NCBI RefSeq assembly: GCF_000144625.1
Contig: NC_014376.1
Span: 1,550,001-1,614,000 of the forward strand
Reading direction: 5' to 3'
From: [Clostridium] saccharolyticum WM1
GTDB taxonomy: Bacteria; Bacillota; Clostridia; Lachnospirales; Lachnospiraceae
Length of the DNA stretch: 64,000 nt
Both the position numbers and the translations under genes were made by a program. Position 1 is the first letter of the stretch, and the number at the start of each line of letters is the position of its first letter. The notes under the pieces are model-generated. The model worked only from the letters and a program-made list of their open reading frames with translations, did no database searches and was not told the origin of the DNA. Of this stretch, positions 35,969-44,318 are shown piece by piece.

Positions 35969-36364
35969 TTATTTAGCTGCCCATAGTTCAATTTCTAGTT
36001 TTATCTCTTCTAACCCTAAGGCATTTACATAGGCAACAGTCATGGAAGGGTAAGGCTTACCAAAAAAATCCTCATATACTTGATCAAAATAATCCCAGTC
36101 AATTTGTTCCGTTGACCATATATTAACCTTAATAACATTATCCGGAATTAAATCGATGCTCTTTAATAGATTTGATATATTTATAAATGTATTGTCTACT
36201 TGCTGATTGAATTCTTCAGGAAAATTACCGTCCAAATCTGCTCCAACTTGACCGGAAAATGTGTAAAAAGTTGCATTAGGTTCTATTTTTGTTATGTGAG
36301 TATAATTACCTACTGCTTTACTTACTTTTGATGAATTTAATCTACGAACTACATGATTCTGCAT
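35969..36364 (-). CDS. RidA-family protein
   Basis: 131-aa YjgF/YER057c/UK114 family protein (HVVRRLNSSKVSKAVGNYTH, FTFSGQVGAD-like TFSGQVGADLDGNF, VIKVNIWSTE, PSMTVAYVNALG, IELWAAK). RidA members deaminate reactive enamine/imine intermediates made by PLP enzymes; the Arg required for this in true RidA is not clearly present here, so a divergent member is likely. I place the start at the ATG at 36364, after AGAAAGG; the GTG at 36409 has no such site and gives an over-long N terminus. AT-richer than its neighbours. It stands alone on the minus strand. Confidence 0.82.
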   Translation of the reverse strand: MQNHVVRRLNSSKVSKAVGNYTHITKIEPNATFYTFSGQVGADLDGNFPEEFNQQVDNTFINISNLLKSIDLIPDNVIKVNIWSTEQIDWDYFDQVYEDFFGKPYPSMTVAYVNALGLEEIKLEIELWAAK

Positions 36365-36448
36365 TTTATGATCGACCTTTCTGTATTGGGATAAAATAAT
36401 TTCTACCACTCTATATTTTATAATATAAAGTTATCCTTTGATAGAAAT

Positions 36449-36517
36449 TTATTTAACAAATACAGAGATGGAATATCGATTGTTTTCAATGCTTCTGGCA
36501 TAGATAAGTTTTTCCAT
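36449..36517 (-). CDS. Very short ORF (22 codons) with a strong ribosome binding site
   Basis: Reads MEKLIYARSIENNRYSISVF and two more codons before the stop. AGGAGGTGTTGG lies just upstream, an unexpectedly good site for a random frame. It may be a leader peptide or a truncated gene. The surrounding 36410-36648 segment has no other supported feature. Confidence 0.25.
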   Translation of the reverse strand: MEKLIYARSIENNRYSISVFVK

Positions 36518-36648
36518 TCCAACACCTCCTACACCAGAAGTATAGATGTGAAAGTGAATTTTGTCAATGAGACATACACACAAAGGGGTTTTTCCCGCTG
36601 AAGCGAATAAAAAGAGTCCGGAATTTTTGGATGGACGTGTTAAATGGA

Positions 36649-37239
36649 TCAAGGAGCCGTCAGCTTGTCCAGAACGAATATCAGATCCTTTTCTGCCTGT
36701 TTCATCAGATCGTAGGAATAATCGTTGAGACACCAGTCAATAATCACCCCCCGGTTGATTCGGATCAGAAACGCTGTAAGCTCTTGCACCGTCATATCGG
36801 TATGAATCATCTTTTTTTCTAACGCTTTTCCCGCCAGTTCTTCTACTGTCTGATAGTATTTTCTTACGGGCTTAACGGAATATTTCACATCCGTTGACAA
36901 CTGAGCGATATACAGCTCTTTTGTTAAGTTGGCTGACTCTTCCATAACAAATTTTGTCTGGTGCAGTAATATAAATTTTATGTCTTCTACGGGATTGCGG
37001 AATTCATAATGCTGCAGCAGTAGATCCAAAGCATCGTCGTACAGGGCAAAGCCCTTGTTGATCATCTCTTCCTTGGAACTAAAATGATGGTAAAACGCTC
37101 CCGTGGAGATCCCGGCTTCCTGGCATAGCTGCCGGATGCTCATGTTGTGGTACCCTTTTTTTTGAATTAAATTTAAAGCGACCCGTATGATGTTATTTTT
37201 TGTCTGGGCGGCCTGCTCGTCTCTTTTCTTTCTAGCCAT
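36649..37239 (-). CDS. TetR-family regulator
   Basis: 196-aa regulator. The N-terminal helix-turn-helix is IIRVALNLIQKKGYHNMSIRQLCQEAGISTGAFYHHFSSKEEM (residues about 16-58), with a C-terminal helical ligand domain. It is transcribed away from the aconitase-X operon, with 172 bp between the start codons. TetR regulators in this arrangement usually repress the divergent operon. The inducer may be a substrate or product of the dehydratase/flavoprotein pathway. Confidence 0.92.
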   Translation of the reverse strand: MARKKRDEQAAQTKNNIIRVALNLIQKKGYHNMSIRQLCQEAGISTGAFYHHFSSKEEMINKGFALYDDALDLLLQHYEFRNPVEDIKFILLHQTKFVMEESANLTKELYIAQLSTDVKYSVKPVRKYYQTVEELAGKALEKKMIHTDMTVQELTAFLIRINRGVIIDWCLNDYSYDLMKQAEKDLIFVLDKLTAP

Positions 37240-37323
37240 AAATGAGTTTGCTCCAATTAAATACAGTTTCTCTAATCATAATCTTTTTTAAAAAAATTTG
37301 CAAGGGAAACTCATTGGACCTAA

Positions 37324-37386
37324 TTGACAAAAGAATAACAAAATGATAATATTGACATAACAACGTTCGGTTAAAAATGTTCGTTG
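37324..37386 (+). promoter_or_regulatory. Promoter and candidate TetR operator of the aconitase-X operon
   Basis: TTGACA (37324-37329), 17-bp spacer, TAATAT (37347-37352). Downstream, 37361-37386 carries CAACG...CGTTG arms and repeated GTTCG cores (AACGTTCGGTT and ATGTTCGTTG), the right place for a TetR operator blocking transcription. A second TTGACA at 37352-37357 has no good -10. Confidence 0.5.
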
Positions 37387-37411
37387 GAAAAATAAATGAA
37401 AGGAGAAGATT

Positions 37412-38683
37412 ATGAAGTTAACAAACGAAGAGCAGGATATACTCAATGGCAAATACGGAGATATACTGCAGAAAACAATGGAAACCCTTGTAAGGTACGG
37501 AGAAATGTATGACGCGGAATGCCTGGTACCTTTGGATGGACCTGTGCATCTTGTGTGTTCCTTTGGAATGCCGGCCTTAAAGCCTCTGTCAAGAATTATG
37601 AAAGAGATGATTGATGCCGGAATCAGGACCAAGCTGCCTTTTACGGCGGATCCGCAGCCTCTTGATTACGAGAATGTACCGGCCAGCCAGCAGGAGAAGG
37701 AGATGTATCAACTGTTATACGGCACCCAGAAGGAATACGAGAGCATGCTGGTAAAGCTGGGAATGAAGGATGAAAATGCCTATACCTGCGCCTGTTATTT
37801 TGATGAGGTGGGCAACACTCCAAAGTTCGGAGACAATCTGGCCTGGGCGGAATCCTCGGCGGTGGTTTATGCCAACTCTGTATTGGGAGCCCGGACAAAC
37901 AGGACCTCTGGTGTTATGGAGTTCTTCAGCGGGATTATCGGAAAGACGCCGAAATTCGGTTTCCTGACCGAGGAAGGAAGGTATGCTGACTGGATCATAG
38001 AACTGAAAACAACGAACATTCCTCGTCCCCAGATTCTGGGAAGCGCCATCGGAATGAAGGTAGTGGAAAAGGTACCATACATAAAAGGCTTGGATCAGTT
38101 TCTCGGGACGGAACTAACTCCGGCGGTAAAGGACTACTTAAAGGATATGGGAGCCGCAACGGCATCAAACGGTGCGGTAGGGCTTTACCATGCGGAAAAC
38201 CTGACACCGGAGGCGAAGAGATACGGAGAAGAACTGATCAGGGAGAATGCGTCCGTTTATGTTATCGATGATGCGGAGCTTCAGAGAGTGGTAAACTCCT
38301 ATCCGGTCCTTTGGGCAGATAGAAATGCGAAACCAGACAGGGCATTTATCGGATGTCCCCATGCATCCTTCAACCAGCTGACAGAATGGACCGAAATCTT
38401 TGAACAGGCCCTGAAGGAGAGGGGACAGGACAAAATCTTAGTGGATACCATCATAACCAGTGCACCGGATGTTATCGAACGATTTAAAGGGACAGAGTAT
38501 TATGACCGGCTTCTGAAAACAGGAGTGAAGGTGTCTCACATCTGTCCGTTGATGTATATGTCAAATCCGCTTTGTGCAAAAAAACCGATTATTACAAATT
38601 CCAATAAACTGAGAACTTATTCCTCAGCACGGTACGTAGACGACCTGGAGCTTGTAAATCTTGTGGTAAAGGGAGGTTTTTAG
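37412..38683 (+). CDS. Aconitase X catalytic (large) subunit
   Basis: 423-aa protein of the AcnX/DUF521 family: LTNEEQDILNGKYG start, VHLVCSFGMPALKPL, NAYTCACYFDEVGNTPKFGD, GCPHASFNQL and the end ITNSNKLRTYSSARYVDD. Cys residues expected to hold an Fe-S cluster are present in CACYFD, GCPH and HICPL. Characterised AcnX enzymes are dehydratases: cis-3-hydroxy-L-proline dehydratase in bacteria and phosphomevalonate dehydratase in archaea. It is encoded two bases before its small subunit. The neighbouring flavoprotein reductase suggests that the dehydrated product is then reduced. Substrate not assignable from sequence. Confidence 0.9.
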   Translation: MKLTNEEQDILNGKYGDILQKTMETLVRYGEMYDAECLVPLDGPVHLVCSFGMPALKPLSRIMKEMIDAGIRTKLPFTADPQPLDYENVPASQQEKEMYQLLYGTQKEYESMLVKLGMKDENAYTCACYFDEVGNTPKFGDNLAWAESSAVVYANSVLGARTNRTSGVMEFFSGIIGKTPKFGFLTEEGRYADWIIELKTTNIPRPQILGSAIGMKVVEKVPYIKGLDQFLGTELTPAVKDYLKDMGAATASNGAVGLYHAENLTPEAKRYGEELIRENASVYVIDDAELQRVVNSYPVLWADRNAKPDRAFIGCPHASFNQLTEWTEIFEQALKERGQDKILVDTIITSAPDVIERFKGTEYYDRLLKTGVKVSHICPLMYMSNPLCAKKPIITNSNKLRTYSSARYVDDLELVNLVVKGGF

Positions 38684-38685
38684 CA

Positions 38686-39126
38686 ATGGATAAATTTCAG
38701 GGAAGAGCAGTCATACCAGGACAGGTTAAGGGAAACGCTATGGTGTCAAAAAAGGGATTCAATGTGCTTTCTTCCTATATGGGGGCGCTGGTATCAAACG
38801 GGAAACAGACCCTGTGTACGGACCAGAACAATCCGGACCTGTTTCAGAAGGATCTTACCGGAGCCATCCTTTGCATTCCTCAGGTGATCGGTTCCACTAC
38901 GGCAGGGATGCTGATTCAGACCGTTGCAGCGATGGGGATTCAGCCGAAAGCTATGCTGTTTTTAGCAACAGCCGAGTCCCTGGCGATCTCAGGTGTTCTG
39001 CTGGCGGATATTTGGGAAAACACAAAGATCGTTACGGTTGATGGGCTGGGGGAGCGCTTCCTGGAGTCGGTTCAGGAGGGGCAGACGGTGGAAGTTGCGG
39101 AAGATGGCACTGTAACATTATTTTAA
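38686..39126 (+). CDS. Aconitase X swivelling (small) subunit
   Basis: 146-aa DUF126 protein: MDKFQGRAVIPGQVKGNAMV, NPDLFQKDLTGAILCIPQ, GSTTAGMLIQTVA and VTVDGLGERFLESVQEG. Forms a heterodimer with the large subunit encoded two bases upstream, as in split-type AcnX; many bacteria have the two halves fused. The ribosome binding site GGGAGG lies within the end of the previous gene. Confidence 0.9.
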   Translation: MDKFQGRAVIPGQVKGNAMVSKKGFNVLSSYMGALVSNGKQTLCTDQNNPDLFQKDLTGAILCIPQVIGSTTAGMLIQTVAAMGIQPKAMLFLATAESLAISGVLLADIWENTKIVTVDGLGERFLESVQEGQTVEVAEDGTVTLF

Positions 39127-39148
39127 TGGAAAGAAATGGAGGAAACAC

Positions 39149-41137
39149 ATGAGTACAAAATTCAAAGAGCTTTTTGAGCCTGCATACATCGGGAAATTAC
39201 AAATAAAAAACAAATTGTCCATGGCGCCAATGGGGCCTGTCGGATATGCTGATGCACTGGGAGCTATGAACCAAAGGCTGCAGGAATATTATGTGGAACG
39301 GGCTAAGGGGGGAATCGGATTGATTATTACCGGTATCTGCAGTGTGGATCTGGATATTGAAGGTCTGGTCAGACCGGGCCTCCCATGTCCGACTCAGAAT
39401 CCTCTGGCTTTTATTCATGAAGCATATCAGATGAATGAAAGAATCCATGCATACGGCACAAAGATTTTTCTTCAGCTCACCGGAGGTCTTGGGAGAAGCG
39501 CACTGCCCGGATTTGCTACCAAGTTTATCGCTCCGTCGGAGAATGAAAACAGGTTTGATCCCCGCATCAGGCACCGGGAAATGACCATAGAAGAAATCAA
39601 GAACATGATTCAGAAATTTGTCATGTCCGCAGTGGTTGCGAAAAAAGCTGGCTTTGACGGCGTAGAGATTCATGCGGTTCATGAAGGATATCTCCTGGAC
39701 CAGTTTGCCATCGCCCTTTTCAACCGCAGAACGGACGAATATGGGGGCTCGTTGGAAAACCGGCTGAGGGTAGCAACGGACATTGTAAAAGGGATCAAAG
39801 CTGCCTGCGGGCCTGACTTCCCGGTCAGCCTTCGCTACAGCCTGAAAAGCTGTATGAAGGGAATCCGCCGCGGCGGGCTGCCGGGCGAAGATTATGAAGA
39901 AGCTGGAAAGGATATCGAAGAAGGGATCGAAGCTGCTAAAATTCTGGAGGCAGCAGGCTATGACGCATTAAACGTGGATGCAGGAACCTACGATTCCTGG
40001 TATTGGAATCATCCGCCGATGTATTTTGAAGATGGAATGTACCGGGAATTCGGCAGACTTGTAAAGCAGAACGTAGATGTCCCCGTTATTCTGGCCGGAA
40101 GAATGGAAAATCCGGAGATGGCAATCGAAGCCCTCGGCGATTCCTGCGACATCATCGGACTTGGAAGACAGCTTTTGACCGATCCGTATTATCCGGAAAA
40201 GGTGAGAACTGGAAGGCTTGATGAAATCAGACCGTGCCTCGGATGCCATGAAGGCTGCCTGGGCAGAATTTCAAACGCCCCTGTAAGCTGTGCCGTGAAT
40301 CCGGCCTGCGGCAGAGAAAAAATTTACGGACTCGTACCGGCCAATAAGAAGAAGCATGTACTTGTGATTGGAGGCGGAATAGCAGGAATGGAAGCAGCAA
40401 GAGTGCTGGCTGAAAGGGGACACTGCGTTACCCTGTGTGAAAAGAGCGGCAGCCTTGGAGGAAATTTGATTCCGGGAAGTGTTCCTCATTTCAAACGCTA
40501 TGACAGAGCCCTGGTCAAGTGGTATCAGAGACAGCTTGAGCTTCTGAATGTGGAAGTCAGGATGAACTGTGAGATTACTGCAGAAAATATCTCCGATTTC
40601 AAGCCGGATGAAATCATTACGGCAACTGGTTCGAAGCCGATTCAAAGCAAGTTTGGATCGGAGGCTTTTGCGGCTACTGCAGATGATATCCTTCTTGGAA
40701 AAGCAGAGGCTGGAAAAAATGTCGTTGTGATCGGCGGTGGCCTGGTTGGATGTGAAACAGCTCTATGGCTAGCACAGAATGGTTCCAAGGTTACAGTCAT
40801 CGAAATGCTGAAAGACATTCTGGGCGGTCACGGTGCGCTTCCGCATATGAATCATGATATGCTTGTGGATTTGCTGGCATTCCATAAGGTGGATATCCAT
40901 ACAAGCAGTACGGTGAAGAGTATAGAGGGAGGCAAGGTGACTGCTAAAACTCCGGAAGGAGAACGTTCATTTCCGGCAGATACAGTTATTTCAGCCATCG
41001 GCTATCGCGAAAATCATGCACTGTATGATGAACTGAAGGACTTGGATATACCTGTCCACAATATTGGGGATTCCCAGAAGGTCCATAATATCATGTATTC
41101 CATCTGGAATTCATACGAGCTTGCCAGAGAACTATAA
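39149..41137 (+). CDS. Old-yellow-enzyme-type Fe-S flavoprotein (enoate reductase / dienoyl-CoA reductase family)
   Basis: 662-aa three-part enzyme. Residues 1-370 are an FMN barrel (KNKLSMAPMGPVGYADALG, EIHAVHEGYLLDQF with catalytic His pair, FNRRTDEYGGSLENR, GRQLLTDPYY). The CLGCHEGCLGR block plus a later Cys bind a 4Fe-4S cluster. Residues 385-662 are FAD/NAD(P) Rossmann parts (VIGGGIAGMEAARVLAERG and VIGGGLVGCETALWLAQNG). Relatives are 2,4-dienoyl-CoA reductase, 2-enoate reductase and bile-acid BaiCD/BaiH. It would use NAD(P)H to reduce an activated C=C bond. It follows the aconitase-X genes by 22 bases after GGAGGAAACAC. Confidence 0.9.
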   Translation: MSTKFKELFEPAYIGKLQIKNKLSMAPMGPVGYADALGAMNQRLQEYYVERAKGGIGLIITGICSVDLDIEGLVRPGLPCPTQNPLAFIHEAYQMNERIHAYGTKIFLQLTGGLGRSALPGFATKFIAPSENENRFDPRIRHREMTIEEIKNMIQKFVMSAVVAKKAGFDGVEIHAVHEGYLLDQFAIALFNRRTDEYGGSLENRLRVATDIVKGIKAACGPDFPVSLRYSLKSCMKGIRRGGLPGEDYEEAGKDIEEGIEAAKILEAAGYDALNVDAGTYDSWYWNHPPMYFEDGMYREFGRLVKQNVDVPVILAGRMENPEMAIEALGDSCDIIGLGRQLLTDPYYPEKVRTGRLDEIRPCLGCHEGCLGRISNAPVSCAVNPACGREKIYGLVPANKKKHVLVIGGGIAGMEAARVLAERGHCVTLCEKSGSLGGNLIPGSVPHFKRYDRALVKWYQRQLELLNVEVRMNCEITAENISDFKPDEIITATGSKPIQSKFGSEAFAATADDILLGKAEAGKNVVVIGGGLVGCETALWLAQNGSKVTVIEMLKDILGGHGALPHMNHDMLVDLLAFHKVDIHTSSTVKSIEGGKVTAKTPEGERSFPADTVISAIGYRENHALYDELKDLDIPVHNIGDSQKVHNIMYSIWNSYELAREL

Positions 41138-41173
41138 TTGGTGAAACAGTCCGAAAATAGAATAATTTCATTC

Positions 41174-41212
41174 AGCGCCTTTTGATTTCATAGGAAATCA
41201 GAAGGCGCTTTC
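41174..41212 (+). terminator. Terminator after the flavoprotein gene
   Basis: AGCGCCTTTTGATTTC and GAAATCAGAAGGCGCT pair over 16 bases with one G-T pair around ATAG, followed by TTCT. It separates the aconitase-X operon from the eut operon. Confidence 0.82.
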
Positions 41213-41229
41213 TACTTGTAATGTAAAAA

Positions 41230-41301
41230 TAAACAAATTCTAAGAGATTAGATTTTGTTTATCAAGTACATACTATGCCATTGTAAAGCAAAGAATATAA
41301 T
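41230..41301 (+). promoter_or_regulatory. eut promoter region with 32-bp near-palindrome
   Basis: TAAACAAATTCTAA (41230-41243) and TTAGATTTTGTTTA (41248-41261) are inverted copies with one mismatch around GAGA. A perfect -10 TATAAT lies at 41296-41301 with no good -35. The first start codon (41326) is only about 18 bases past the expected transcript start, leaving no room for the paired hairpins of EutV-type antitermination. The palindrome sits where an activator would bind. Confidence 0.55.
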
Positions 41302-41325
41302 GTGTGTTGTAAAATGAGGAGCTAT

Positions 41326-41670
41326 ATGAATGTATTAGAAAGAAAAATATTTGAATCGGTACCAGGCAAACAAGTGACATTAGCACATATTATAGCAAAT
41401 CCAGATGAACGGATCTTTGAGAAATTAGGCTTGAATGAAGAAAAGTATCATGCAATCGGTATTTTAACCATAACCCCGCCGGAGGTTGCAATCATCGCTG
41501 TAGATATAGCTAAAAAGACTGCACCTGTTAAAATAGGATTTGTTGATCGGTTCAGTGGGTCTGTATTTATTCTGGGGGATGTAGCAGCTGTACAATCTGC
41601 CGTCGAACAGGTTGTTCTTTATTTAAGTGAATTTATGCAGTTTTCTGTCCCCAAGATAACAAGAACATAA
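41326..41670 (+). CDS. eutS: Microcompartment shell protein EutS, copy 1
   Basis: 114-aa circularly permuted BMC shell protein: [53 protein letters not shown]. It forms bent hexamers that help shape the shell. I start at the ATG at 41326 after AAAATGAGGAGC, which gives exactly the length of the second EutS at 43902. The upstream frame start adds eight residues without support. It is the first gene of the operon. Confidence 0.93.
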   Translation: MNVLERKIFESVPGKQVTLAHIIANPDERIFEKLGLNEEKYHAIGILTITPPEVAIIAVDIAKKTAPVKIGFVDRFSGSVFILGDVAAVQSAVEQVVLYLSEFMQFSVPKITRT

Positions 41671-41686
41671 CAGGCAGGTATAGAAA

Positions 41687-42127
41687 ATGATGAAAATCAT
41701 GTTAATTGGATCCGTTGGAAGTGGGAAAACCACCCTTTGCCAAAGGATTCAAGGTGAGATCATTAAATATAAAAAAACACAATCCGTTGAATTCTATTCT
41801 CAGATGATTGACACACCGGGTGAGTTTGTATTGCATAGAAGATTCTATAGCGCGTTACAAATGATGGCTGCCAGTTCCGATATTATTGGATTCGTTTGTA
41901 ACGTGACAGAGCAAAGCCAGACATTTTCCCCCTATTTTGCTCAAAATTTTACAAAACCTTGTATAGGAATTATTACAAAGATAGATTTGGCATCAAACGA
42001 AGAAGAAATTATCAATGCGGAGAAACGATTGAAATTAGCAGGTGTTGAGAAAATTTTCCGACTCTCTGCGGTAGAAGATAAAGGAGTGGCAGAATTGATT
42101 GCCTATCTTTCTAAGGAGGAATCATAA
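41687..42127 (+). CDS. eutP: EutP/PduV-type small GTPase-like protein
   Basis: 146-aa P-loop protein with Walker A GSVGSGKTT, switch-II-like DTPGEF and the base-specificity motif ITKIDL. EutP/PduV proteins associate with microcompartments; EutP has been reported to have acetate kinase activity, and PduV to influence positioning. It follows eutS by 16 bases and precedes the adenosyltransferase gene by two. Confidence 0.9.
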   Translation: MMKIMLIGSVGSGKTTLCQRIQGEIIKYKKTQSVEFYSQMIDTPGEFVLHRRFYSALQMMAASSDIIGFVCNVTEQSQTFSPYFAQNFTKPCIGIITKIDLASNEEEIINAEKRLKLAGVEKIFRLSAVEDKGVAELIAYLSKEES

Positions 42128-42129
42128 AT

Positions 42130-42708
42130 TTGCAAATTTATACTAGAACAGGTGACAAAGGATATACCAGGATAATCGGCGGCATCCAATTAGCAAAAGA
42201 TAGTGAACGTATTAAAGCCTATGGTACGATTGACGAATTAAATAGTTTCGTAGGTTATGCGATTACACTTATAAAAAACAATGATTCTTTGAAAAAGGAA
42301 TTAACGCAGATCCAACAGTGTTTATTTGATTGCGGCAATGATTTAGCAACACCAAAAGGAAAAGGAACGTACCGGGTTACACCTGCTTTAACAGAGTGGA
42401 TTGAAACATGTATTGATGCCCATGTAAATATTCCGCCGGAAGTGGAGTCTTTTATTTTGCCAGGTGGTTCACAGGCAGCAAGTATTCTGCATATTTGCAG
42501 AACCGTTGCCAGGAGAGCAGAAAGAGAGATCGTAACGTTCCAATGGACGAATGATATGAATGATGAAGTTTTGATATTTATAAACCGCTTATCCGATTAC
42601 TTTTTTTCCGTAGCACGTGTTGCCAATGCAAACGAAGGCATTAAAGATGTGCTTTATGAAAGAAGCGGGAAGGTATTCCATATAGATTTGAAAAAAGAAG
42701 ATTTATAA
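42130..42708 (+). CDS. PduO-type cob(I)alamin adenosyltransferase
   Basis: 192-aa ATR. IYTRTGDKGYTRIIGG is the N-terminal ATP-binding motif (family consensus TRTGDKGxT), TIDELNSFVGYA follows, and CRTVARRAERE is the C-terminal signature. The start is TTG at 42130 after TAAGGAGGAATCATAAAT. It makes adenosylcobalamin for EutBC. In this operon it should be the working adenosyltransferase, since the EutT-like protein at 51184 lacks the Cys motif of EutT. Confidence 0.9.
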   Translation: MQIYTRTGDKGYTRIIGGIQLAKDSERIKAYGTIDELNSFVGYAITLIKNNDSLKKELTQIQQCLFDCGNDLATPKGKGTYRVTPALTEWIETCIDAHVNIPPEVESFILPGGSQAASILHICRTVARRAEREIVTFQWTNDMNDEVLIFINRLSDYFFSVARVANANEGIKDVLYERSGKVFHIDLKKEDL

Positions 42709-42737
42709 AACTATTTATTAGAAAGGAGGAGTATGCT

Positions 42738-43877
42738 TTGCAAGAGATTCAATTTGGAACAACATTGTACGTTGGTGACGAAAGCCTGAAACGATTATCA
42801 GATTTCAGAAATGAAAAGATTTTAATAGTAACAGATTCTTTTATTGCTTCATCAGAGTTACTTTCCCATATTAAAAGTTATATTGATAGCGGCAATGAAA
42901 CCATGGTGTTTTCTGAAGTTATTCCGGATCCCCCAATTGATAACATTGTTGCCGGGCTGGAATCCAGCAAGGATTTTTCTGCTACTATTTTATTAGCAAT
43001 CGGCGGCGGCTCTGCGATTGATGCAGCAAAAGCTATGCTCTATTTTGGCAAATTGACGGATCGGTTTCATGGGATACGATTTGTCACGATTCCTACAACG
43101 AGTGGAACGGGTTCAGAGGTCACGAATTTTTCCATTATCACGGACAAGGAAAAGGGAACAAAGTATCCTTTGATTACAGATCAAATATTGCCAGATGAAG
43201 CGATTTTAGATTCTGGCCTTGTTGCTGGTTTGCCTCCAAAGCAAACGGCTGATACGGGTATTGATGTTCTTACTCATGCCATAGAAGCTTATGTTTCCAC
43301 CAGTGCCAATGATATCTCTGATGCCTTAAGCGAAAAAGCCATACGCTGTGTTTTCACTTATTTAGAGCGGGCTTATAAAGATGGAAAGGATAAAGTGGCA
43401 CGTGAAAAAATGCATATGGCATCAACCATGGCTGGAATGGCCTTTAACACCGCCTCGTTAGGGTTAAACCATGGGATAGCACATGCAGCAGGAGCACGTT
43501 GGCATATTCCCCATGGAAGAATCAATGGCATCCTGTTACCAAATGTTATTCGTTATAATGCAGGAATTATGGAAGGAGACTACCGTAAAAATACTTCTCC
43601 TGCAGCCAAACGTTATGCTGAAATAGCGAAATTCTTAGGATTAAATGCAGGAAACGCACAAATGGGTGTACGAAGTTTGGTTAATGCAATCCTTGCACTT
43701 GAAAAGTCACTTTCTATTCCAAAGAGTCTTTCTGAATGGGGAGTGAATAAGGAACAATTCGAATCAGATAAAAATGTAATCGCGGAAGCTGCTCTTGCAG
43801 ATCGTTGTACAGCAACAAACCCGATTGTTCCAACAAAAGAGGATATCATTCGTGTTTTAGGAAAATCATTTAAATAA
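42738..43877 (+). CDS. eutG: Iron-containing alcohol dehydrogenase EutG
   Basis: 379-aa group III alcohol dehydrogenase. GGGSAIDAAKAM is the NAD loop, PTTSGTGSEVTNFS follows, and metal ligands lie in GLNHGIAHAAGARWHIPHGR. The start is TTG at 42738, immediately after AAAGGAGGAGTATGC. Within the compartment it reduces acetaldehyde to ethanol and recycles NAD+ for EutE. No long N-terminal targeting extension is seen. Confidence 0.92.
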   Translation: MQEIQFGTTLYVGDESLKRLSDFRNEKILIVTDSFIASSELLSHIKSYIDSGNETMVFSEVIPDPPIDNIVAGLESSKDFSATILLAIGGGSAIDAAKAMLYFGKLTDRFHGIRFVTIPTTSGTGSEVTNFSIITDKEKGTKYPLITDQILPDEAILDSGLVAGLPPKQTADTGIDVLTHAIEAYVSTSANDISDALSEKAIRCVFTYLERAYKDGKDKVAREKMHMASTMAGMAFNTASLGLNHGIAHAAGARWHIPHGRINGILLPNVIRYNAGIMEGDYRKNTSPAAKRYAEIAKFLGLNAGNAQMGVRSLVNAILALEKSLSIPKSLSEWGVNKEQFESDKNVIAEAALADRCTATNPIVPTKEDIIRVLGKSFK

Positions 43878-43901
43878 ATTATGATTCAATGAGGTGATTA
43901 C

Positions 43902-44246
43902 TTGGATGTAAATGAGAGAATTATACAGGAATATGTTCCTGGTAAACAAATCACCGTTGCACATGTTATTGCAAAACCTGATTCAGAACTATATCAAAAG
44001 TTGGGAATCGCACAATCTGGAAATGAAGCAGTCGGTATTTTAACGGTAACACCCAGTGAAGCATCGATTATCGTTGTCGATATAGCAACAAAAGCCGCTG
44101 AAGTTGAAATTGGTTTTGTTGACAGATTTTCAGGTGCAGTGGTTATCATCGGGGATGTTTCCTCGGTTAAAATTGCCTTAGAAAACATTTTAGAAATCAT
44201 GGAAAGTCTTTTGGATTTTACGGTTGTACCTTTATCTAGCACTTAA
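43902..44246 (+). CDS. eutS: Microcompartment shell protein EutS, copy 2
   Basis: 114-aa EutS, same length as copy 1 and similar throughout ([53 protein letters not shown]). The start is a TTG at 43902 after GAGGTGATTAC. Two EutS genes in one operon may give mixed shell hexamers or dosage. Confidence 0.92.
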   Translation: MDVNERIIQEYVPGKQITVAHVIAKPDSELYQKLGIAQSGNEAVGILTVTPSEASIIVVDIATKAAEVEIGFVDRFSGAVVIIGDVSSVKIALENILEIMESLLDFTVVPLSST

Positions 44247-44318
44247 TAAATACAAAATCATCTTTACCATGGCAATGGAAGTCAATATTTGGAAACAGAT
44301 ACAAAGGGAGTAGATAAG

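Noticed and set aside
41174..41325. EutV-type antitermination hairpins before eutS
   Set aside because: The only strong hairpin belongs to the end of the previous operon and lies upstream of the eut -10; no paired hairpins follow the expected transcript start.
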